A DNA stretch of 64,000 nt, taken from NCBI GenBank assembly GCA_949752745.1, contig OX457027.1:59980859-60044858 (forward strand), read 5' to 3'. Position 1 is the first letter of the stretch. Each line of letters starts with the position of its first letter. This DNA is from Protula sp. h YS-2021. Taxonomy: Eukaryota; Annelida; Polychaeta; Sabellida; Serpulidae. A program made the translations under genes and the position numbers. Positions 54,760 to 64,000 of this stretch are shown here, in pieces. The notes beneath the pieces are model-generated. The model was not told the DNA's origin, searched no databases, and worked only from the letters and a program-made list of their open reading frames with translations.

Positions 54760-55400
54760 AACCGTTTTTGGAATTTCCGATTTGCGACATTGACATGACC
54801 GAAATGGTCAAGATCACCGAGGTACCTCTTGCATAACATTAGGCTGAAAGGGTCGAAATAACCTCAAAACAGATCTATCTCTGCCCGTTTTCAAGATACT
54901 GCTAAACTTCTGGTTTTTCACCGTCACCATGACCGAGGTGGACAAGGTCATCGAGGTACCTCTTACATGTAGTCTTATAGGCCAGAAGGATCGAAAATAA
55001 GCTGAAAACCGCTCTATCTCTAACCGTTTTCGAGATAATGGTCAAGTTCTTGTTTTTTACTTTGACCATGGCCGAGGAGGTGAAGGTCACCGAGGTACCT
55101 CTTACATGCAGCGTTTTGGGCCCAAAGGGTAGAAAATAAGCTCTAAATCACTCTATCTCTACCCGTTTTAGAGATAGTGGTCAACTTCCGGTTTTTACTT
55201 TGACCAGGGCCGAGGAGGCCAAAGTCACCCAGGTACCTCTTACCTGTAGTCTTTTAGGGATAAATGGTCGAAAATTAGCTCAAAATCGCTCTATCTCTAA
55301 CCGTTTTCGAGATAATGGTCAACTTCTGGTTTTTTACTTTGACCATGGCCGAGGAGGTCAAGGTCACCGAGCTACCTCTTACATAAAGGTAAAGGACGAA
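54760..55400. repeat. ~139-bp tandem array, second locus
   Basis: Units start near 54900, 55040, 55180 and 55318, with a partial unit before. They share the blocks of the array at 47985-48420, including GAGGTCAAGGTCACCGAG and CTATCTCTAACCGTTTTCGA. The units are more diverged than in the first array. Confidence 0.82.
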
Positions 55401-55635
55401 AAGGCAGAAAATAAACTCAAAATCTCTCTCTCTCTCGCTACGTTTCACGACGTCTCGTCACCCTCTGTCAGTGAGCCAAATTTCATCATTATTTAGCAAC
55501 TGGGAAAAACCCAAACGCTGCAGTCGATTTCAGCTTGCACACACATACTGTGATCGCTCTCATTGCAGAGAGTCGGGCTATCAATACGTCTATGCTGATA
55601 GCAGAACTGTTCCTTTAACTGCAGTAAGGGTTGTC

Positions 55636-55925
55636 GTCTGCTCGGGATATCAGTACCACTATTGGCACTGAGGTCCCGAAGTGGCACAAAGGACCCGGTG
55701 GCACGGAGGACCCGATAAATTTTTCATAGGAACTCCCCGTCCCCGCCCCGCTCCGCCCCGCCCCGGAAAGGAACATTGATGTTTGGTTTTGAACGTTTCT
55801 TTCAGCTTAAAACAACCTAATCTAGGATTTTGAAGTGAAAAATAGTTGGGTCCTCAGTGCCACCGGGTCCTCAGGGCCACTTCGGGACCTCATTACCACT
55901 GGTGGTACTGAGGTCTCGAGCAGAC
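55636..55925. mobile_element. 290-bp element with ~80-bp inverted ends and a GC-box core
   Basis: The left end reads GTCTGCTCGGGATATCAGTA, then GGCACTGAGGTCCCGAAGTG and GACCCGGTGGCAC. The right end, reverse complemented, shows the same blocks in order (GTCTGCTCGAGACCTCAGTA). The repeated word is GGCACTGAGGACCCG. The core contains a CCGCCCC-rich stretch at 55736-55764, unusual in AT-rich surroundings. There is no gene. Confidence 0.78.
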
Positions 55926-57086
55926 TGTGACCCCACCTCTTTAACTGCGAAAGCAAAGCGTTTTCCTGCCTTTTAATGGGCGTGAGTGGCAAAATTTCAA
56001 TGTCCATTTTTACATATTAAATGTTAATGAATTTCTTTAAAAATTGAGCTGAAACAACTAAATATGCTATACTATGTCTCTGCCAAATTTGGTCTTCCTA
56101 GCGTTAACCGTCTCTGAGGAGTTTGCGTGACAAGGTTTTGGCGAGAAAAATGGAACATACGCAAACACTTTACCGAGTCGTACGTAAGCAATAAACTAGG
56201 GGATTGAAAATCCCCAAGTGTAACTAAGCAACAAAAGACTTAGCACAAAATGCTAAAACCTCTGACATTGTAAGAAGATTTTCTTTGATTTCGTTTGAGA
56301 GAACGAAAAATGAGGGCCTTGATGGATACACTGTATGCATCCTTCCCACACCAATTGGTGCTCTAAAGGTTAGAGATCTAGCCTTGGACGAAGTCTGCCC
56401 CCGCCTCCAGGAGAAATGGAAACATGATTGCCCTCAGTTATCCTGTGTACATGCTCTCCTGTCAGACAATTCTTCGAGCACGGTTCTTAGAGTTAGCGAA
56501 GGGAGGGATGCTGGCACTTTAAGCATTTCTTGGATGGCTGGATGGGACAACTGAGAGCGCGGTACGGATGTAGGGTGCCCCACCGCTTTGCCCGCCCTAC
56601 TAGTCTGGCTGTATTGCGCCTCCCATAATGGAGGATTCTGGAGTTCATCCCCAAACTGAATATCTTCCGCACTGCTTGGCTATGCAGCATTTACCAGGAT
56701 ATGATGTGTCTGTTTTTTTCTGGATAAATAATCGTTTTACTCATCAAAGACTAAATATTAATATATATTATTCATGGCAATTGTGGAGGTGTTTTGTGAA
56801 GTGCCTTGCCTCGACCCGCGGTTAAATAAGGAAAAAGTATGCCGATCGATCAACACAGAAATATTAAAACATAAACAGAAAGGATTCTTGTCTCCCAGCT
56901 TGAATGTTATCATAAATTAATTAAAAACTGACTGTGATCTGACGTTTTTAACTAGTTGTTTCTAATGAAAAGCTTCTTAGAACAGGCCGTTATTTCCTTT
57001 TATCCTATTAAATGTGACAAACCAACCCTTTAATTAATAAATTATGTAAAGGTAACCTTAGTTTCCTGATGAAGATCCGTGCTTAC

Positions 57087-57205
57087 CAGTGTATATGGTG
57101 TAATAGGTTGAAAACATGGCAATTTGGCCAAGATAATAAACGTACCATAGGGCCCATCCCTTGCTGAACATATAATGCAAAATACTAAAAATGCAAAATC
57201 CATTT
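57087..57205 (-). CDS. Candidate first coding exon with signal peptide
   Basis: ATG in good context (A at -3, G at +4) opens MDFAFLVFCIICSARDGPYG. It continues to donor CTG|GTAAGC; an alternative donor GTACGT lies nearer the signal peptide. It could start a gene for a secreted protein on the minus strand. No partner exon was recognised downstream, so this stays speculative. Confidence 0.25.
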
Positions 57206-58385
57206 TTATCATTATACTTTTACTTCGTAAAATTGCAAGAATTCGCTTATCTGTGTCTGTGGATGGGTTTCCGTTCATTATTGAATCTTGATTCGGGATG
57301 TGCGCAACCAATAGAAAAATAAATTTTGTTGCACCTTGCGGTCCTTTATGCCCATAGAAAGAGCCTTTCTACTATACTGCTGTTCCAGTATTCCAAGGGC
57401 TTGAAATAATTGTGGCATGTCTTCATACCGGAAGAGAAGTTATGGAAAAAAAAGCAACGAGAGCCGTATCTTTTCTTAAGATTTCTCCCCGATATCTGAA
57501 TCATACAGGCTGTACTCGCGTGGGCAGCAAAAACGCCGGTCAGCTTCGTATCAAGACCATTTGCAATCGGCAGACAAATTAGTCCCCGCGGAAGGAAGAG
57601 AAGACCACCTCGGTTCCTCTCGACTCATGCTGTTCAGGATCTATAGTGCGGCTCACCCCCACCCCTGCTTTTGGAGGGGCACACGTTTTCATACCCCACC
57701 GTCAGTAGAGTTTCAACCAGGGACAGGGCATACCAAGACAATGTGGCCCATGTATCACAGCCAAAAACCGGGCTCTGTCCTCATTGCCTCATATTTATAC
57801 TCGACCAAAGAAGCAACGCAGTAGAAGTTCCTTGGGCAACTCGACTGCGGTGCTGTACTTGAACAAGAAGATGCCTGTTTTGTAACTAAAACAAAATTTA
57901 ACCTATCTGGAACAAATAGATACTGCGGTGGACCATACTGATCAAAGACAACCCAGTAACTTTTTGCAACCATACAAACAAGAGCCAAGCATTTTTCTCC
58001 TGTGGCCTCCCCCTCCAGAATTGTACTGAATTTTATTAAATTTCACTACAATTTCCATTGCACGATAAAAATACATTAAATTTTGTAGACGAGCAGATTT
58101 TAAGATAGAAACAAAGCAAACACGCTTGTAGCACTGCCCACATTTCCTGATAAATATTGATGACAAAACCCGTTTGAGAAAAACAAAAAGCAATTTAAAT
58201 ATTTATGACTTACTCATGTAAAATTGATATTATTTAAAGAAGTAACAGCACAAACCAATTCGAGATATGATGGATTTCTTGAACAAAGAGGATGACCTTG
58301 AAGAGCATAAGTCTGGAGAGAGAGAGAGAGAGAGAGGGAGAGTTGATGCTACAGCATGGACATTAAAAACTAGAACCTCATTTCG

Positions 58386-58885
58386 CTAGCGAAATGTTAA
58401 ACACTTGACAAAAATTAAAACGCAAAAATACTTCCTTCAATGGGTTATTTCTTGAATAATATATTGCAAACAACACAGCTTGAATACGTCTTATAAGCCG
58501 AGTAGTGTTTGGTTGTTGTTGATTTTATTGACTGATCAGGCATACGCCGAGTTATCGATTTATGCAGTAAGAGCTCGCACAAAGCTGATCAACTGTGTGT
58601 TCTGTGCTGTGCGTGAAATGCTACGCATTTACTTGCAAAAATACACTCTTTTCACATGGCGTTTTAAACAAGAAAAAAAATCGAAGGCGAAAATAAAAAG
58701 TGCCATGCACACGTTCATACCAAGTTCTACCTTAGTCCCAAGTTTCGTGGCCCTAGGGCCCGTAGTGCCAATGGAGGAGATGACACAAGAAATCCGACCA
58801 CTGTCACGAAAAAGAAGAAGATACCAGCGACTGCTCGCACAAATTCAATAACCCCTTGCAAGCCAAAGGCTTGTCAAGTGTTAAC
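58386..58885. mobile_element. MITE family A, copy 2
   Basis: This is the second copy of the ~0.5 kb element at 1041-1530. It has the same ends (CGCTAGCGAAATGTTAAACA at the left, TTGTCAAGTGTTAAC at 58871-58885) and the same internal order with small indels. It lies in the loop of a long inverted duplication. Confidence 0.7.
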
Positions 58886-59124
58886 AAGAAAACTGAGCCA
58901 CTCAGCCACGCACAGGGCGCATATTAGGGTACTTTGCACCCTAAATGATTCTTTTCTTGGCGAAGAAGGCGAAGTTTACTGAAGGACAAAAGAAAGTTCG
59001 CATATAATAAAAAATTTATTGTTACTCACTTTATTGCTCAATCGAAAAATGGAACTTCTGCAGAAATTTTAGTGAAAGGTCACAAACGGTAGGCATCAAA
59101 GTGTAGATGCCGTTTTGAGTATTC

Positions 59125-59456
59125 TTCAATTTATAATGTTTATACCCTGCACAAATACCGCGTGTGGTATCCACTGGAACGCAGTGGGGCCTGGATTCGA
59201 CCATGCATTGAGGTTATCAACCTGTTATTTTGTATTGAGGCTATCTATGCTACTCCTCAATCAATGCTTGCATCAATTTTGAGGTGGTGGGTTACGGGTG
59301 CGAACTTGGCAATCCAGATGATCCCATAGATGTTCTATGGGATTCATATCCGGACTATATGCCGGCCATGGGAGCATATCAACATTATTAGCCGCTAAAT
59401 AATCTCTGCACACCCGAGCAACGTGTGGGTGGGCGTTGTCCTGTATAAAAATGGTC
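59125..59456 (-). pseudogene. Tc1/mariner DD34E transposase, C-terminal remnant
   Basis: On the minus strand it reads TIFIQDNAHPHVARVCRDYL, AANNVDMLPWPAYSPDMNPI, EHLWDHLDCQVRTRNPPPQN, then a stop. After frame changes it continues with LITSMHGR and GYHTRYL. The Asp of QDN and the Glu of PIEH are separated by exactly 34 residues, the Tc1 DD34E signature. The N-terminal half is missing. It lies in the loop of the long inverted duplication. Confidence 0.85.
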
Positions 59457-60859
59457 GATTTTGAGCTTAAAAATAAAACAACAGCATATAGTGTAAACTT
59501 GAATCAGGTTCTACTCGTCAAAATGTAAAAGAAAAACAATTAACTCTATAAAAACTGTTCATTATTTCAAGTACAAATTTTCTTTTGTCTTTCAGTATAA
59601 TCTAACTAAAACATTTGAAACAAAAAATAACACAAAAAACTGCTTGAATGGTTTGAAATGTAGTCATAAAACTGCTATAGAAGTGTGTGAGTCATTGATG
59701 AGAGCTTGAGGTTCCTGGCATCAACTCCCCTCTCTCTCTAGATTTATGCTGTTCAAGGTTACGTCGTTTGTTTAAGAAATCCATCATATCTCGAATTGGT
59801 TTGTGCTCTTACTTCTTTAAATAATATCAATTTTACATGAGTCATAAATATTAAATTGCTTTCTGATTTTTTCAAACGGGTATTGACATCAATGTTTATC
59901 AGGAAAAGTGCGCAGTGCTACAAGCGCATTTGTTTTTCTTCTATCTTATAATCTACTCATCGGCAAAATTTTATGTATTTTTATCGTGCACTGTAAATTG
60001 TAGTAAGTTATTTAAATTCAGTGCAATTGTGGAGGGGGAGGCCACAGGAGCAAAATAGTTCCATAGCCCTTGTTGAATGGTTGCAAAAAAGTTACTGGGC
60101 TGTCTATGATCAGTATGATGCACTGCAGTATCTATGTATTCCAGATAGGTTTAATTTTATTTTAGTTACAAAACAGATATGGCACCTTCCTGTTCAAAAA
60201 CCCAACTACAGTTGAGTTTTAGAATGGAAATGGTGCAAAGTTGTTTCGTTGGGCGAATAGAAACTTGAGGCAATGAGCACTGAGCACCGTTTTTGGCTGT
60301 GAAGTATGGGCCTCATTATCTTAGTGCATCCTGCCCCTGAAATGAGTACTCTAAAAACAAATTGTCTGTTTGGAACTCTACTGACAGTGGGGATATGAAA
60401 ACTTGTGCCCCGAAAATGCAAGGGTGGGGGTGATCCTGAACGGCAAGAGTCGAGAGGAACAGAGGTGGGAACTGTAATTTGCCTGTGGATTTCAATGATC
60501 CGGATATGAAGGTAACTGGCGTTTCTTTTCCTGCCCACACGAGTACTCAAAAATTCCATATTCTGAACATTCCTCCTTTACATTTTATAAAGCCTGTTTT
60601 AACTTGCTGTTTCATCCATTTCAACTGCATTGCTTAATATTTATATAGACATAATCCTTTATAGATTTAATAATGAGGACTCTTGTTTAGACTTCATTTC
60701 ATGCTTTCATGAAAATCATTCTACACCACTCATCAACTGATTATATAGGGCCAACGAGGTTGTCTCACAAGAAATCATTATCTCAGTTTATTGCAAAGGG
60801 AAGTTAAAGTACTTAGTGATTTCTTTATGGATCCCCAACAACGTAGGCCTAGTCCAAAT

Positions 60860-60999
60860 TTCTGCACTGTTTCACAATACTTTGAATAACTACTGTTCAG
60901 TTAGTAATGTTGATTATCGCCGAGTGTATTTCTGCACTGTTTTGAAATACTCTGAATAACTACTGTTCAGTTAGCAATGTGGATTATCGCCGAGTGTAT
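60860..60999. repeat. 70-bp tandem duplication
   Basis: Two adjacent 70-bp units (60860 and 60930) share TTCTGCACTGTTT, GAATAACTACTGTTCAGTTA and GATTATCGCCGAGTGTAT, with a handful of differences. Confidence 0.85.
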
Positions 61000-61144
61000 C
61001 TGTTTTGGATTGTGCGAATCAGTCGATAACATCAATAAAAAAGCCGCTTTGTTGATAATCTATCCCATTTTTTAATTGCAGGGTGCTTACAGAGTGACTG
61101 TGCTAAACGCATCGATAGCTGCAATTATAAAGCATCTTTTTTAA

Positions 61145-61176
61145 TAACCTATTATATATTATATAATAGGTTATAT
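61145..61176. repeat. Near-perfect AT palindrome
   Basis: ATAACCTATTATATA is followed by its inverted copy ending ATAATAGGTTAT. It can form a hairpin of about 15 bp stem. Confidence 0.75.
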
Positions 61177-61179
61177 ATT

Positions 61180-63840
61180 GCATCAAAGTTCGAAGTTCAC
61201 TCGTTAAAGTTGTAAAATAATATTCTCGTTAACTCCGACTAAATAAATTGCTTGAATATAAAAAAAATAACTTCGTCTGTTTTTTAAATCAAAATAAAAC
61301 TTAGACGGGGCTTCTATAACTCGATTGTGTGATGCGTAGTTTAGTGGCTGTTCTAAAAGATAACACGGTCAGTAAAAATATACTTAAAACTCAGTTGTAT
61401 TGTTACTTATTTATTTCTAATAATTTTATTCACCTGTTTAAAATTAAAAAAAAACTGCATAGATTACTTCAACAATGGTGGAAGAGAGATGAGCAGTTAT
61501 ATTTACACAACAAATGCAAATGAATTTCCCGACATGACAGCCTGCTAATGTTCCTTTAAACTACATCCTTGCCCAATTGTCACACATGAAAATTCATATC
61601 TTTCAAAGCTGCTCCAGAACAAAATATAACATCTTATAACCATTCGAGGCTATAATTTACAGATAATTCAATATAAAGTCCTTTTTCGTAACTTACATGA
61701 CTTAAGTGGTAAGGTGAAGTAAGTAGTACTTGAAAGCAACATTTACATCTCAACACACCTAATAATAATAACAATAGAACAATCAAAATTGTCTAAGAAA
61801 AACACTTTTGTGAAATTCAATTTGGATGATCCTATGGTACAAAATTTTGTAATTTGTACAAGTCATTCTTAAGTGACGTTTCTGGACGTCTGTCTTGAAA
61901 CTGTAACGTTTTGAACAATAGCCTCATCACAACTCATTACGATTCTGCAGTTATGTCAGTTGAAATAGTCCTAAGTGACTAGTTCTTCATTTACCTCACA
62001 CATCTTGTAAATTTGAGCCGAAATGCTCATAAAATTTTATAAGGGAGACAAATTGTCATTACTTTGCAGAGAAGAAAGACGTTGTCAATTAAAAATGACA
62101 TGCTTCACCACAAAACAAATTTTCGTGATTTAAACACCTTTTCCCAACTTAAAAATAATTTATAAACCCTTTGCATCAAGTGAAATGGGTATACGTGTAC
62201 AAACCTTTTAATGCAAGAATATACTTTTTATTCAAACAATTATTCAAATCTTGTTGACGGATAAAAAATCACGTGATATATGCCGCCTTAACGTGTTAAT
62301 AACAGTTAAATGGACTGGTTCAAATACGTTCAAATAAGTTACCGAGCCGTACTGCCCTGCTTGCAATTCATGTTAATCAGTGCTTATTCAGTGCAGTTAA
62401 TCATTCGGCCAAATTAAAAATGAAAACATTATGCGATTGTATTCAGTGAAAACCGAATAATATATTGGGGCGCATAGGGGTCCGACCTGCTTACGACCTG
62501 CGCAAAACATGACGGAAGGAATATTATGGGCACAGATTGCTTAAATTACCAACAAAGGTTCATTTGGTAAATAAATCAAACTGTTATTATATAACAAGAG
62601 TACTCTAGACACCTTGCAGGACAATATTTTTCAGTCCCAACATTGTCCGGGTTATATTATACGTTGCATGTTACATTGTTTTTTGGTTTTTTTTCTTTGT
62701 AAATTATTGGTATGTCTTGGCCCATAGCGGTTTTGGGGGGTTTTTGAAGGATATTGATTGGATAAATATTATTGAATATTGTTGTTGGTTGCGAAAGGGT
62801 AGTAAAACAATCATTTGATAAAATGTTTAATACCACTTAAGGGAATATGTACTTATACGATATTCTTGTAAAGTGCTTGAGTCACCGACAAATCGCAAAC
62901 AACTAAAGAACACTGGCATAGTATTTTGAGTCATGCATGTTTAAATATCAGAAGAAAACACATGATGCAACTGCAAAATATAGTGAGCATATTAACATCA
63001 ATTTTGAAGTTGCAGCTTTTTTAATAATTACTTAATATTCAACAGTATTCAATATCGTTGAGCAGTTGGTTGAAATATTTTTTCTTTAATCAGAGAAGAC
63101 ATCCGAAATAAGGACAACTTATTGAGTGTCCTTTGCCGCCGACAATTATTTATGATTAAACAGTGTAATTCAGGTTTAGATAGTGCCTAATAAACGCGTT
63201 TTTCAATCAAGACAAGAGACTTTCGTTGTATTTGACTGCCGCGAATATGCTTTGGAAGTCTAAACATCACAAAGCAGGCACTTGTGTAAATTGAGAGTAG
63301 ACACGCCCTGAGATACAGACAAATCGCGCTGATTTAATGAGTGCTGACGGAATGTCTAATGGTTGCTACGAAAAGAGAGAAAATGCCCGTGATACATGCT
63401 GAAATTCAGGCGTATCTGTGGCAGTAGAATAAACAAACGTTCCCTCTGGGCAAAATATTATCCAGTCTCAAAGGTATCACATACTCAGAAAATGAATCTA
63501 AAATATTTTTCTTGATCTTTTGCAATGTAAACAGAGAATATAGTCATAAGTACACAATGAAAGTCATATAGCTAAATATACCATATAACACACTCAAAAA
63601 ACGCGTTCACAGTAAATGAGTTGCTTGACTGGGTTTAATTAAGCGGTATAATGTGAAGATGTGACACACATCTAAGAGAGATTTTCACAATACAGCAGCC
63701 AAATTTAAAGATTTATTGCCTTCTGCAATTACGCCCTATTCGCTTAAGCCATTTTAAAAATGGAACGATGTTGGCAAACATGTGAATCTTTTTATTTTTC
63801 ATCTATCTACCTGTGCATATTTTTATCTGTCAGTTTCTCT
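61180..63840. other. AT-rich stretch, no feature recognised
   Basis: Only short, low-complexity frames occur here. I see no inverted ends, tandem arrays, transposase blocks or splice-bounded exons worth calling. Confidence 0.45.
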
Positions 63841-63849
63841 GTGTTTTTG

Positions 63850-63917
<68 letters not shown>

Positions 63918-63975
63918 TAATCTATCTATCTATCTATCTATTTATTTATTTATCTATCTATCTATCTATCTAACT
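63850..63975. repeat. (TCTA)n microsatellite
   Basis: Tetranucleotide run with a few TTTA variants near the window end; the Ile-Tyr-Leu-Ser translations are artefacts. Confidence 0.94.
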
Positions 63976-64000
63976 GATTTCTCGGTTAAAAATATTTAAA

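Larger units (their letters stand above)
54605..56225. mobile_element. Repeat family C, copy 2, containing a ~139-bp tandem array
   Basis: Its left end resembles copy 1 (AACGAAAATTACACTTGGGA). Its right end reads TTGAAAATCCCCAAGTGTAA, the inverted counterpart. It encloses a tandem array (54760-55400) and a separate 290-bp inverted-end element (55636-55925) inserted near its right side. Confidence 0.5.
57530..60560. repeat. Long inverted duplication (~800-bp arms, ~1.4-kb loop)
   Basis: The left arm (57550-58330) and right arm (59720-60560) match in opposite orientation. Shared blocks include TTCCTCTCGACTC, CAGCCAAAAAC, AAAAGTTACTGGG, CCAGATAGGTTAAATTTTGT-type words, TGATATTATTTAAAGAAGTA and GAGATATGATGGATTTCTT. 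The inner ends are both GA/CT-rich. Each arm has a short frame reading KSYWxVxDQYxxxQYLxxPDR; I do not recognise it. Confidence 0.8.

Overview
This window is nuclear DNA from an invertebrate animal. It is AT-rich, low in coding density, and full of microsatellites and decayed transposons. The clearest host gene encodes a multi-copy neuropeptide precursor (42794-44029, +) whose peptides end in FVL-, FVM- or FLM-amide. That points to a lophotrochozoan such as a mollusc or annelid, but this is an inference from peptide style and not a phylogenetic result.

Two host genes can be supported. The first is the neuropeptide precursor, an uninterrupted 411-residue frame with a signal peptide and about 20 related peptide modules. 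The second is a four-exon minus-strand gene (8615 down to 4821), which I pieced together from splice sites with matching phases. It encodes a predicted secreted, acidic 428-residue protein with helical, coiled-coil-like ends and a central array of seven 15-residue Ser/Thr/Asp repeats. A few orphan exons (1605-1653, 4086-4360, 34958-35091, 42143-42382, 57087-57205) may belong to further genes but are weakly supported.

Layout. 0-4 kb: transposon ends, one copy of a 0.5 kb MITE, and an element with ~75 bp inverted ends enclosing a FLYWCH zinc-finger remnant. 4.8-8.6 kb: the secreted repeat-protein gene, with a MULE-type transposase fragment in one intron and a large trinucleotide microsatellite in another. 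9.3-18.7 kb: microsatellites, a 1.26 kb element with ~100 bp modular inverted ends, a pogo-like element split by a LINE fragment, and an element with clustered ends. 18.7-28.2 kb: a graveyard holding an inverted-repeat element, DIRS-like reverse transcriptase, gag and tyrosine-recombinase remnants, and a CR1/L2-like LINE. 28.2-36.5 kb: mostly unique AT-rich DNA without recognisable genes or transposons. 36.5-40.7 kb: two more elements with inverted ends. 41-44.2 kb: the neuropeptide locus. 45.3-56.3 kb: repeats, including ~139 bp tandem arrays carrying TCAAGGTCA motifs, a ~1.4 kb AT-rich foldback element, a 53 bp minisatellite and a 290 bp inverted-end element. 57.5-60.6 kb: a long inverted duplication whose loop holds a second copy of the 0.5 kb MITE and a Tc1/mariner DD34E remnant. 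61-64 kb: unique AT-rich DNA ending in a tetranucleotide microsatellite.

The recurring oddity is that about ten elements with unrelated sequences share one design: inverted ends made of clusters of a short repeated or palindromic word around an AT-rich interior. One encloses a FLYWCH remnant, and another word cluster lies next to a MULE transposase C-terminus, so some of them may be Mutator-like.
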